Below are positions 11,313 to 20,613 of a stretch of DNA of 52,715 bases, one piece after another. The DNA comes from Bacteroidota bacterium. GTDB taxonomy: Bacteria > Bacteroidota > Bacteroidia > AKYH767-A > OLB10. The first letter of the stretch is position 1, and each line of letters begins with the position of its first letter. The stretch is taken from contig JADJOA010000010.1 in NCBI GenBank assembly GCA_016714005.1, forward strand, positions 1 to 52,715. Reading direction: 5' to 3'. The translations under genes and the position numbers were made by a program. Under the pieces are notes generated by a model. That model did not search any database. It was not told the DNA's origin and saw only the letters and a list, made by a program, of their open reading frames with translations.

Positions 11313-11771
11313 TTACTTTAAGACTTCACCGCTTAACAAAATTTTATCTCCTTCTTTAAGATAGGTACTGTTGCTTAACATACCTGCTTTGTTAATGGTT
11401 TCGCCATTCTCAAATTTAAATCCTTCAATAGTTGTTGCTATTTCATTAGTCATTAAAACACATGTTGCTCCTTTAACCGTAATGTATTCGGTAACGGTGC
11501 CAGCGGCTTCGCCATCAAAGTTATAAAGCACACCCGGTTTAAACACAGCGGTTGTACCATCAGTTTTTGTGAGAGTGCCATTGGTGGTTAAAGTAGAGCC
11601 GCTACCAAGGGTTTGATTGGATTTAAGATCGGTAACATAACCGCGCTTAGCATACATAACCTGCTTACCGCGCATAAACATCCCTACGGTTTCCGCAGGT
11701 TGTTTAAGTTCCTGAGCAGTGGCTGTTACACTAAAAGCCAAAGCAACAAATGCTAAAAATAATTTACGCAT
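11313..11771 (-). CDS. Exported protein resembling DUF6799
   Basis: An exported protein of 152 residues. MRKLFLAFVALAFSVTATAQ is a clear signal peptide. The mature part seems to hold two related segments of about 60 residues, with the pattern of a short strand, MFMRGKQVMYAKRGYV, then TLTTNGTLTKTDGTTAVFKPG, and the later VKGATCVLMTNEIATTIEGF with the TYLKEGDKILLSGE ending. This resembles DUF6799, found in small secreted Bacteroidota proteins, but I recognise it only by general pattern. It is 24 bp downstream of the Pro/Ala-rich gene in the same direction, and is followed by a strong terminator, so the two probably form a small unit. Function is unknown. Confidence 0.6.
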   Translation of the reverse strand: MRKLFLAFVALAFSVTATAQELKQPAETVGMFMRGKQVMYAKRGYVTDLKSNQTLGSGSTLTTNGTLTKTDGTTAVFKPGVLYNFDGEAAGTVTEYITVKGATCVLMTNEIATTIEGFKFENGETINKAGMLSNSTYLKEGDKILLSGEVLK

Positions 11772-11795
11772 ATAAGTGATTTTACTGTTTAGGAC

Positions 11796-12104
11796 CTACA
11801 CTGTTATTACCACGATGTTTGCCTGAATATAGTTTATAACGTGGTTTTTCGGGCGCTGCGGGGCTGCGGCTGCAGGTGCTCCTTCGGCAGGTGGTATTGG
11901 GTTTCCTAACGAATCTACCGCTGCCGGCTGAGCAGCATCTGTAGTTGTTCCTTCAGCAGGTGGTGTTGTGCCATCAGTGGGAGGAGGGGCCGGTGTTTCT
12001 TCCGCAGCGGGTGGTGGTGTTTCAGATGCAGGGGTTTCTGTTTGTGCATTGGCAAATGCAGTTAAAGCCATAACCGCAAAGCCTGTAAGAAATAACTTTT
12101 TCAT
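11796..12104 (-). CDS. Small exported Pro/Ala/Thr-rich protein
   Basis: A small exported protein of about 100 residues with signal peptide MKKLFLTGFAVMALTAFANAQ. The mature region is of low complexity (runs of Pro, Ala, Glu and Thr, such as ETPPPAAEETPAPPPTDG), probably an extended, disordered segment. The C-terminal 20 residues are doubtful. In the open frame they read RPKNHVINYIQANIVVITV, but one base earlier or later gives PEKPRYKLYSGKHRGNNSVG with a stop near 11780, a basic tail that looks more like a real protein end. Given the many indels in this window, the tail frame is unresolved. No homologous family is recognised. Confidence 0.55.
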   Translation of the reverse strand: MKKLFLTGFAVMALTAFANAQTETPASETPPPAAEETPAPPPTDGTTPPAEGTTTDAAQPAAVDSLGNPIPPAEGAPAAAAPQRPKNHVINYIQANIVVITV

Positions 12105-12280
12105 CTTATTAATATTATTGATTGTTTTCTTTTTTTTATTGAAATGTAAAAATACTAATCCTTAACAGACTTTGTCAAATACTTACGTACTTTTTCAACA
12201 ATAATTGTTTATTAACCTTACTTTCTTCATTCAAAAAGCCCAACACCAACAAGTCAACCTCAATTCTCGGTACTAAACAT

Positions 12281-12288
12281 TACATTTG
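12281..12288 (+). promoter_or_regulatory. Candidate -7 promoter box for guaB
   Basis: TACATTTG matches the Bacteroidota sigma-A -7 consensus TAnnTTTG and lies 13 bp before the first possible guaB start. No good -33 TTTG is seen at the expected 19-21 bp spacing, so the call rests on this box alone. Confidence 0.35.
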
Positions 12289-12301
12289 TGCGCAATCTAT
12301 T

Positions 12302-13777
12302 ATGATTGCAATGAAAAACACTAACAAATTTTTAGGCGAAGGACTTACTTACGATGATGTACTTTTATTTCCGGCTTATTCCGATGTGTTACCGCGTGAG
12401 GTGGACATATCTTCAAAATTTTCGCGCAACATTACCCTTAACACGCCTATAGTTAGTGCGGCTATGGATACGGTTACCGAATCGGCTTTGGCAATAGCAA
12501 TTGCGCAGGAGGGTGGTATAGGTGTTTTGCATAAAAACATGAGCATAGAAAGGCAATCGCATGAAGTAAGGCGCGTAAAGCGCAGCGAAAGCGGTATGAT
12601 ACAAGACCCTATTACGCTGCATGAAGATGCTGTAATATCAGAAGCGCTTATGATAATGCGCGAAAACAGCATTGGCGGCATACCTATAGTAAACGGCAAT
12701 AATAAATTAGTGGGCATACTTACCAACCGCGATTTACGATTCGAACGCGACCACAACAAACGCGTAAACAAGGTAATGACGCGCGATAACCTGATAACCG
12801 TTACAGGCGTGGTTTCATTAAGCAAAGCCGAACTCATTTTGCAGGAACATAAAATTGAAAAGTTGCCTGTGGTTGATAAATCGGGTAAGCTTATAGGGCT
12901 AGTTACCTATAAGGACATTATTAAATTTAAATCGCGCCCCAATAGCAATAAAGATAAATTAGGCAGGCTGCGTGTGGCGGCTGCCGTAGGCGTTACTGCC
13001 GATATGGTGCACCGCATAAGCGAGTTGGTAAAAGCAGGTGTAGATGCCATTATTATTGATACAGCGCATGGGCATAGCCGTGGCGTTATTAATGCATTAA
13101 AACTTGCAAAAAAAAGTTTTCCTGCGCTTGATATAGTAGTAGGTAATGTGGGCACTGCACAAGGCGCCAAAGACCTTGTAAAAAACGGTGCCGATGGCAT
13201 AAAGGTAGGCATAGGTCCGGGCAGTATTTGCACCACCCGCGTGGTTGCAGGTGTGGGCGTGCCGCAGCTTACGGCTGTACATGAGGTTGCGCAAGCCGTT
13301 AAGGGAAGTAAAATACCTGTTATTGCTGATGGCGGCATTCGTTTTACGGGCGATATTCCTAAAGCTATTGCCGCGGGTGCAAGCAGTATAATGGCAGGCT
13401 CGTTGTTTGCAGGCGTGGAAGAGTCGCCTGGCGAAACCATTATTTTTGAAGGGCGCAAGTTTAAATCGTACCGCGGCATGGGCAGCATTGAGGCTATGCG
13501 CGAAGGCAGCAAAGACCGCTATTTTCAGGATGCCGAAGATGATATTAAAAAATTAGTGCCCGAAGGTATTGTAGGGCGTGTGCCATACAAGGGAACACTT
13601 GCCGAAACTATTTACCAGTTGGTAGGCGGCTTACGTGCAAGCATGGGCTACTGTGGTGCAAAAAACATTGCTGCTTTACAAAACGCCACTTTTATCAGAA
13701 TGACACAAAACGGTGTGCGCGAAAGCCACCCGCATGGCGTAACCATTACCAAAGAAGCACCTAATTATACCAGGTAG
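12302..13777 (+). CDS. guaB: Inosine-5'-monophosphate dehydrogenase
   Basis: IMP dehydrogenase, the NAD-dependent enzyme converting IMP to XMP, the committed step of GMP synthesis. Intact at 491 residues, the normal length. The N-terminal barrel begins with LTYDDVLLFPAYSDVLPREV. A CBS pair occupies about residues 95-210 (SIGGIPIVNGNNKLVGILTN and KLPVVDKSGKLIGLVTYKD). The catalytic loop is GIGPGSICTTRVVAGVGVPQ with the active cysteine at residue 310. The phosphate-binding region IPVIADGGIRFTGDI and the flap region with MGSIEAM follow. The start could be 12302 or the internal ATG at 12311 (MKNTNKFLGEG); the second fits relatives slightly better. It stands alone and is followed by almost 1 kb without a convincing gene. 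Confidence 0.97.
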   Translation: MIAMKNTNKFLGEGLTYDDVLLFPAYSDVLPREVDISSKFSRNITLNTPIVSAAMDTVTESALAIAIAQEGGIGVLHKNMSIERQSHEVRRVKRSESGMIQDPITLHEDAVISEALMIMRENSIGGIPIVNGNNKLVGILTNRDLRFERDHNKRVNKVMTRDNLITVTGVVSLSKAELILQEHKIEKLPVVDKSGKLIGLVTYKDIIKFKSRPNSNKDKLGRLRVAAAVGVTADMVHRISELVKAGVDAIIIDTAHGHSRGVINALKLAKKSFPALDIVVGNVGTAQGAKDLVKNGADGIKVGIGPGSICTTRVVAGVGVPQLTAVHEVAQAVKGSKIPVIADGGIRFTGDIPKAIAAGASSIMAGSLFAGVEESPGETIIFEGRKFKSYRGMGSIEAMREGSKDRYFQDAEDDIKKLVPEGIVGRVPYKGTLAETIYQLVGGLRASMGYCGAKNIAALQNATFIRMTQNGVRESHPHGVTITKEAPNYTR

Positions 13778-13841
13778 TGTTTTGGGTTTCCTTGATCTTG
13801 ATGTCAAAAAACAGAAATAATTTTCAGGAAACACATCTGCG

Positions 13842-14112
13842 TAGTCACTAACCACCTTCAGTCCCGCTATTCGTTACAAGTCCGTTTGTGCGTGTGCCGT
13901 TTCCTTCTGTGTGTTGCCATGTGCTTATGCGAGAGGGGTTAGGTGTGTAATCCTCCTACTTTGCACCAATACGGGCTTTCCACTGCTATCGGGTTTATGC
14001 TCTAATGCGGTAGTGTTTTATTTTAAACTTTTTAAAACCCCAGTTTCCCTATTTGCTTAGTTCACAAATATTCTGCACTCTTGGCGTTAATGGGTGCAAA
14101 TGTTTAAATGAA
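13842..14112 (-). repeat. Possible dispersed non-coding element
   Basis: Read on the minus strand, this stretch contains CCCGATAGCAGTGGAAAGCC, later GGACTTGTAACGAATAGCGG. These phrases resemble sequence recurring near gene ends in several Bacteroidota genomes. That resemblance is from memory; there is no second copy in this window to prove it is a repeat. The segment is richer in GC than its flanks and carries no convincing ORF. Confidence 0.3.
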
Positions 14113-14175
14113 AGGAAACCCTTATGGCGACAGTGTTAACTTGAAACTGACTGCAATGAACAGACATTAACATCA

Positions 14176-14289
14176 ATGAAAAAGATATTTTTACTGCAAG
14201 AAGTAATAGATGACTTGGTCAACACTGATAAAAGCTTGGTGGCTGCACTAACCCGCACTCCTCCTTGTTTGAAGCTAGGCATTGAGTAA
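14176..14289 (+). pseudogene. Possible remnant of an AbiTii-like N-terminal domain
   Basis: A short frame of 37 codons starting at ATG 14176 and ending at TAA 14287-14289. Its product begins MKKIFLLQEVIDDLVNTDKS and continues LVAALTRTPPCLKLGIE. The pattern of LLQE..DDLVN.D.SL followed by L.RT....LKLG resembles the start of AbiTii-type domains from abortive-infection proteins, which continue for over 100 residues more. Here the frame stops at once. It may be a decayed fragment or a chance match in a gene-poor stretch. Confidence 0.25.
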
Positions 14290-14435
14290 TTTCTGAGACA
14301 AGGATGTGCCAAACCTGCACAACCCCCATCATCCCATTTCCTCCTTCCACCTTTCAATTACTAACCGCATTCATCCCTGCACAATCCTCAACCTTACCAT
14401 ACAAAACCCGCCTATACCCTTACGCAAGTGCTAAT

Positions 14436-14474
14436 TACGGTTGCGTAATTGTATTTCGCCCTTACGCAACCGTA
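14436..14474. repeat. Perfect 13-bp inverted repeat with flanking direct repeats
   Basis: TACGGTTGCGTAA at 14436-14448 is the exact reverse complement of TTACGCAACCGTA at 14462-14474, with a 13-nt loop. CCCTTACGCAA also occurs twice as a direct repeat (14417-14427 and 14459-14469). It could form a hairpin on either strand but lacks a T-run, so it is not an obvious terminator. Confidence 0.6.
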
Positions 14475-14626
14475 CTTAGCGCAAGCGTAACCTTTGTAAG
14501 AAATTTAAAAATTTGTATTGTTTTTGGCTCATCATGCCTGTTTTGCATACCAAACCCTGCAACACATTACAAAAGATATGGCTAATCTGTAACAATTTTA
14601 CGACTAACATTGAGCAATGTATGATC

Positions 14627-14751
14627 ATGCAGAGCGCTAAACATGATGATATTTTGATCAATGTTATGTAATGCAGAGCACTAAACATGATGATGTTTTG
14701 ATCAATGTTATGTAATACTGAGCACAATACATGATTCTGTTGCCATCAATG
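14627..14751. repeat. 44-bp tandem repeat, about 2.8 copies
   Basis: Copies begin at 14627 and 14671 and differ at only two or three positions; a diverged third copy runs from 14715 to about 14751. Each full unit contains the palindrome TTGATCAA and a hairpin-forming AAACATGATGATGTTT (one arm altered in the first copy). The period is not a multiple of three, so it is not coding. It lies immediately 3' of gene A, in a position to affect its transcript end. Confidence 0.75.
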
Positions 14752-14764
14752 CCTGCCTCCCCTC

Positions 14765-17700
14765 TCAATTAGCAACCACCACTTTTTGGTAACTCATTTT
14801 ATGGTTGTTTAACAACTTTGCCAGGTAAATGCCCGGTGCAATGGGTGAGTTAAACATGTATTCTTTACCTGCAAACTCATCTTTTAAAACAAGGTTGCCT
14901 TGTGGGTTGTACAGTTCAAAGTAGCAAGTGCCTTTAACATCATTTGTAGGGAGTAAGAGTAGCTGCTTGTTAGGAGCAGATGGATTGGGTTGGATGGTAA
15001 ACATTGACGTTGTACGAGCCGATAATTGACCGTCAATTTCTATACGCTGCGTTATTGATTTATAAATAAAATCTCCTACATAATGGGTTCCCGCATTTGC
15101 GCCAAGAGGGCCTTCATACTCATCTTTACTAACAGGTTTAACCCATCCCATATACGAATAAAGTCCGCTTCTTACTTCATCTGTTGATAAGGACATACCT
15201 TCATCACTATAAGTATATCCGGCATTTTGAGAACAATTCCTCTTATTAAAGGGATGACCAACGAATGGCCACGGTGTTTCTGTCCAGTTTAGTCCATGAA
15301 AATAAAATTGTTTATGAGGATCCGTTTCAATTCTTTGAGGAGTTTCCATATCGCCATTTTTTACAAGATTAGAACCGGTAGGAGAGTTGATATAAACATC
15401 GTCAATTTCAAAAGAAACTCCCTTTACCCTTTCAGCATCTACATCGGCTACTGCGCGCAGTCCTATTTCTATTGTAAAAATGGGGGGCACCGGTGCACCC
15501 AACATATCTCCAAGATAAAAAGTAACGTGCTCCCATCCTTCATCTCCTTCTATGTCATCAACATAACATTCTTTCCAAACATTGCCATCTTCATTAAGTA
15601 TGCGAAAAAATTTTTCAAAGCCAGTAGGTGATGTATTACGTGGGTTTGGGTTATGTACATCTTCAACCCCATTTCCGTATAGCCCTGTGCCGTTTAATTC
15701 ACCTCCTATAAAACTATCTTTTATCCAAAACGAAAGCCACATTTCTCTTTCTGCCAAATGTGGTTTTACGGTTATTAACTGCTTGGCAATATCGCTGGCA
15801 CTCCATTCTATGTTGCCTGATGCTGATGTTGATTGCGGGTCAAACATCATTAACGTTACATTGTTTATTCCAATCTCATTAAATTCATAAGGCAAAAAAG
15901 AGGTAGCTGCATTTGTGTTGTCAGTGCGTATTTCAGTAAGGAGATTATCACGATCTTCGTTAAAGCGCCAACTGTTTATTACCGATGGGTCGGGCGGGAA
16001 ATTGCCATTCTTATCTGTAGAAGAAGCAGTACTAAACATAATCGTTTCTCCTTGTTTAATAAACTTAGGCAACTCGTTAGGAATTGCACCCGGAACAAAA
16101 TTAGACTTTTCTATTGATGCAATAATAGCTTCCGGCACACCGGCACTTGGTGGGAAAGGTAATGCACCTACATGGTTTTTAAAATGAGAAGCTTCGTCTA
16201 TATAAATATTAGGGTCGGCAAACAAATCAAAGTTGTAATGCTCCACGTCCATAATTCTTACTTTATTAGAGTGTCCGTCTAATCCGCTGTAACAGTTGAG
16301 TGGTTCTTTCCAAAATAGGTTGTTATGCCCTAAAAAGTTATATAACTCGGGAGTAATTTTAAAATAGTTACTTCGCAGGCCCACATAAGCAGTGTAGTAG
16401 TTGTAAATAGGCGCGTTGCCCAAAGGGTTTGTATTGGGATAGCGCAAGCCAATGGTCTCGCCTAATGTATAAAATATGTTGTTTTGTATTAGAGTTTGCC
16501 TGCCGCCTATATCCCAAAAGGTTTGATCAATACCAAGAGGTGGACGGCATCCCGGTAAAGTAACGGGATTACACAAATAAGACTCATTCATATTATGCAT
16601 GTGCAAGTTATACGCTTGATTGCGCTGACCAAAGGTATTGTTAAAAATATTCATTGATAAACCTGCCGATGAGCAATCAATATCATGCTTGTTTTCAAAT
16701 AAAATGTTGTTTGATATATGGGCCACCTCATCGGGGGCAGTAAAGGCATATTGGGTAAATGTCATATTTGGAATTGGAGGTGGCGGAAGCGGGCATACGG
16801 TGCTTGTAAAGGTTCCGTTGGTGCCTGGGCTAATATACATTCCATAAGCCCACCCATTACCTTTGCAGTTGTGTATGTAATTATTGCGTATGGTTACTTC
16901 GCCTCTTTCATTTAAGGTAAGGTTGCAGCATTGGTCTGTTCTTGCCGGGTCAACCATATCCCTTACCAAAATACCAAAAGAAGGGAAGCCGTAAATTTCG
17001 CATCCGCTTACTTCGCATTTATTGCCTGAAATTAGTATGCCACCAACCACACCCTCGTGCGCAGGCAGTAAAGAGCCGGTGCCGCTCATGCAATTATTTT
17101 TAAACCAAAAGCCCAGCGCCAGTCTTTTATATCGGTTTTAGGCCCTATAAGGCATACGTTCTTTATGGCAGCACCACTGTTTAGTTTAAACACAAATGCA
17201 GGGTCGTTATTACAACTGGCATTGAGTTCGTAAAGGTATTGGCGGGGCACCGTGTTTTCAGTACCTGCTTCGTAAAGGTAAGGGAAGTAAATGCGGGTGC
17301 CTCGCTTAAGCCGTTAGTTACATTGCCGAGGTCAAAGGTTCCGATTATTTCTATGCCCGGTACTACTTCTATTGGGAAAATATCGGGTGTGAAGCCTGTA
17401 CGAAAATCTATATCGGTACCCGGTGCTATGCGTATAGTTATTTTGGTAGAGCAGGTGGGGATTATACCGGAGCAGCTTATAGGCTGAGTTAAGGTTGTAA
17501 AACAACGATTAGGGTCTGGATTTAAAGGGTAACCGTTAATCTGCCAGTCCTGATAAAAGCACGATAATAACTCATACAATTCCTGGGCATTGGTTACTGT
17601 ATATTCATTGGGTACGGGTGGTGCAGGTTTGGTTAAACCTTGCAGTACCTTAGGGCAATTGTAATTGGTTCCGTTGGCTCCGCATTGTGCCATATTGTTG

Positions 17701-17840
17701 ACAACAGGCGGTGGTTCGTAATCTGCTCCGTTGTTACGGGGTGGTTCTTCTTGTGCAAGTAATGCAATAGCATTTATATGCATCAAAATGCTAACTATTA
17801 ATACAATAAGGTTTTGGGGTTTTAGGTGTTTTACATTCAT
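14765..17840 (-). CDS. Gene A: large secreted beta-helix protein with T9SS type A sorting domain (two frameshifts)
   Basis: A secreted protein of about 1,020 residues. The start at 17840 gives MNVKHLKPQNLIVLIVSILM, a signal peptide ending at LLAQ. After a Pro-rich linker comes CPKVLQGLTKPAPP, then a long region with the hallmarks of a right-handed parallel beta-helix (ISGNKCEVSGCEIYGFPSFG, ITIRIAPGTDIDF, repeated NNYIHNC-like turns). A carbohydrate-binding-like jelly-roll region follows (LVKNGDMETP and ERVKGVSFEIDDVYI). The end is a type A sorting domain (LYNPQGNLVLKDEF...GIYLAKLLNNHKM). Frameshifts lie near 17290 and 17110; at the second, a run of 4 A's stands where paralogue A' has 5 A's and reads through. 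Glycan binding or cleavage is plausible, but no catalytic residues can be assigned. It is the complete member of a duplicated family. Confidence 0.75.
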
Positions 17841-17939
17841 AATGGTAAGGGATTTTTGGTAAGAGGTTAAAGTTGAATTGTGAATAGTCAATGGTCAACT
17901 CTTGGTACTTAATACTTTGTACTTTGTACTTTGTACTCT
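17841..17939. repeat. B-to-A spacer with degenerate GTACTTT repeats (also at 20522-20613)
   Basis: The spacer between B and A contains a run of TTGGTACTTAATACTTTG-like units (TACTTTG repeated three times near 17915-17937). An almost identical spacer lies before A' at 20522-20613. Related TACTT-rich text recurs at 22271-22300 before an unrelated gene, so this is a dispersed simple sequence as well as part of the duplication. Confidence 0.6.
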
Positions 17940-19293
17940 TTAATTTGCTTTAATAAACTTACGTGTTATACTTTTTTTGTTGTTGGCAATGGTTATAAAA
18001 TAAATGCCGGGTTCTAATGCTGTAACATTTAATTGCAGGCTGTTTTGTTTTAGATTGGTTTTTTCAATAATGGTTTCGCCAAGCGTGTTTTGTATGCTTA
18101 TGGTAAGCGGCTGTTTGCTTGTTAAAACAAGGTTTAAGTTATCGGTTGCGGGGTTGGGGTAGGCAGAAAATGATAAATCATTTTGATATTCGGCAATGCT
18201 GTTGGGGTCGGTATATTTGGCAACGTAGTAGTTGCCAAGGCTATTTTTTATACCACCACAAGTATAAATGTTTCCATATTTGTCAGAAGTTACATCTAGC
18301 AAACCTCCAATGGAAGCAAGGGTACTTATACCACCCAGTTCACTCCATACGGTACCATTATAAATACCTAAATAAAAATGATTATTCATGTTTATTAATC
18401 CGCCAGCCGCATATAAATTACCCTTTCTATCAATATGTAATGCGAATATTGCATTTGGTGTTGCGAGTGAGTTTAATCCGCCTACTTCACTCCAAATACT
18501 TCCATTCCAATTGGCAACATATTTGTTTCCAATTCCATTTGTAAAGCTACCTGCAACCCTTAATTTATCAAAACCTATTGTAAATATGCTCTCCATTTGT
18601 CTTTAATGTATCTAAACCACTTCCGACTGCACTCCAGTTTGTTCCGTCAAATTTAGCAACATAGCAATAAGGTGCTGAATTTTGAAAAGCACCTACAGCA
18701 TATACATTTCCAATGGAATCTACTTTTACAGCCCAAATGGTATTATTTGCCTTTAAAGAATCCACCCCAGCTAACTCGCTCCATGTGGCGCCATTAAATT
18801 TTGCAACATAATGATAAACTGTTACGGGATCAACAAAATTACCTGCTGCATAAATATTCCCTTGTGCATCACTGCATATACTCCTTATGTTGCTATTGGC
18901 ATTCAATCCGTTTAATCCGCCTAATTCGCTCCATGTTGTACCATCATATTTAGCAACATAACGTTTGCCATTGGCATTGGTAAAATCTCCTGCAGCATAC
19001 AAATTATTTGAGCTGTCAATACACAATGCACTAACAATTGCATTTGCAGCTAATCCGTTTAAACCGCCTACTTCACTCCATGCACTTCCATTCCATTTAG
19101 CTACATACTTTTTTCCTAATGCGTTAGTAAAAGTTCCTGCTGCATACAAATTGTTACTTGTATCAAAACACATTGCCCAAATGTTGCCATTTGCCGCCAA
19201 CGCATTTAACCCACCCACCTCGCTCCATTGGGCTTGTGTAAGGGTAGCGGTTAGGGCAAGGGTTGTAAGAAGGAGTGTGAGGTGTTTTTGCAT
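17940..19293 (-). CDS. Gene B: secreted seven-repeat propeller protein with T9SS type A sorting domain (one frameshift)
   Basis: A secreted protein of about 450 residues. MQKHLTLLLTTLALTATLTQ is the signal peptide. The body is built of seven repeats of about 48 residues, each opening with WSEVGGLN-like sequence, then an NLYAAGDFTNANGK-like hairpin, and ending YVAKYDGTT. This number and pattern suggest a seven-bladed beta-propeller. The last 80 residues (FSAYPNPATDNLNL...FITIANNKKSITRKFIKAN) are a type A sorting domain. One extra base (GG for G near 18593) breaks the frame in the fifth repeat; with it removed, the gene has the same length as the intact paralogue B' at 20614-21966. Repeats 2-3 and the sorting domain are almost identical to B', while repeats 4-7 differ. 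Extracellular binding is likely; the ligand is unknown. Confidence 0.8.
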
Positions 19294-19348
19294 GACTTTT
19301 AATATATGTAAGTAAAAGTAATGTTTTTTTTAATTGTGCATAGCACTG

Positions 19349-20521
19349 TCACATATAACGGTTGTTAGCTATGCTTATCTTTACGGTTATACCTGAGTAA
19401 ACAATATTGCGTTGGTTGTTTTTAAAAATGTTGTTGGTTATAAAGGCTTCTTCGGTAGGTAGCGGGTATTTGTCAGAGGTATATTTATACACAGGGTTGC
19501 TAACGTATATGCCATACGCCATGCAGTTATGTATATAATTGTTGGCAATGGTGGCTGTGCCTTTGTCATTAGGGTTTCTTATATCATAACACTGCCCCCA
19601 ATCAAATGCATGGTTAGTTAACGGCACCAACATATCCCTTACCAAAATACCAAAAGAAGGGAAGCCGTAAATTTCGCATCCGCTTACTTCGCATTTATTG
19701 CCTGAAATTAGTATGCCACCAACCACACCCTCGTGCGCAGGCAGTAAAGAGCCGGTGCCGCTCATGCAATTATTTTTAAACCAAAAAGCCCAGCGCCAGT
19801 CTTTTATATCGGTTTTAGGCCCTATAAGGCATACGTTCTTTATGGCAGCACCACTGTTTAGTTTAAACACAAATGCAGGGTCGTTATTACAACTGGCATT
19901 GGGCTCGTAAAGGTATTGGCGGGGCACCGTGTTTTCAGTACCTGCTTCGTAAAGGTAAGGGAAGTAAATGCGGGTGCCCGCTTAAGCCGTTAGTTACATT
20001 GCCGAGGTCAAAGGTTCCGATTATTTCTATGCCCGGTACTACTTCTATTGGGAAAATATCGGGTGTGAAGCCTGTACGAAAATCTATATCGGCACCCGGT
20101 GCTATGTTTATGGTTATGCGGGTGGAGCAAGTGGGGATGATGTTGGAGGCGTTGCAGAAGGTGTTGTATAAAATATTTGTAAAACAGTTATTGGGATCGC
20201 CAGGATTTGGAAACCCATTCACCTGCCAATCCTGATAAAAGCACGATAATAACTCATACAATTCCTGGGCATTGGTTACTGTATATTCATTGGGTACGGG
20301 TGGTGCAGGTTTGGTTAAACCTTGCAGTACCTTAGGGCAATTGTAATTGGTTCCGTTGGCTCCGCATTGTGCCATATTGTTGACAACAGGAGGTGGTTCG
20401 TACTCTGCTCCGTTGTTACGGGGTGGTTCTTCTTGTGCAAGTAATGTAATTGCATTTATATGCATCAAAATGCAAAGATTAAAACAATAAAATTTTTGGG
20501 TTTCAGGTGTTTTACATTCAT
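19349..20521 (-). pseudogene. Gene A': shortened copy of gene A
   Basis: A shortened copy of A of about 390 residues. It matches A closely from the start (MNVKHLKPKNFIVLI at 20521) through the Pro-rich linker and the first beta-helix turns up to HNCMAYGIYVSNP. It then diverges to ISIANNRYM and stops at 19349-19351, lacking the rest of the helix, the jelly-roll region and the sorting domain. It has a one-base deletion within the signal peptide (after LIFAF) and a frameshift near 19978, at the same place as in A but with different bases. Without a sorting domain it could not be anchored by the T9SS. It may be a relic, or a short variant damaged by sequencing indels. Confidence 0.75.
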
Positions 20522-20613
20522 AATGGTAAGGGATTTTTGGTAAGAGGTTAAAGTTGAATTGTGAATAGTCAATGGTCAACTCTTGGTACTTAATACTTGG
20601 TACTTTGTACTCT

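Larger units (their letters stand above)
13778..14764. other. Gene-poor region between guaB and the A/B array
   Basis: A stretch of nearly 1 kb without a supported full-length gene. It contains, in order, a possible dispersed intergenic element (13842-14112), a 37-codon reading frame that may be a gene remnant (14176-14289), a 13-bp inverted repeat (14436-14474) and a 44-bp tandem repeat (14627-14751). The open frames at 14304-14585 and 14476-14727 have poor composition and cross the repeats, so I do not call them genes. Confidence 0.6.

Noticed and set aside
12376..13512. Long minus-strand open frames (12376-12837, 12907-13512)
   Set aside because: They are antisense to intact guaB, have no family resemblance and mirror its codon pattern.
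14304..14727. Open frames at 14304-14585 and 14476-14727
   Set aside because: They run through the inverted and tandem repeats, have low-complexity products and no start context.
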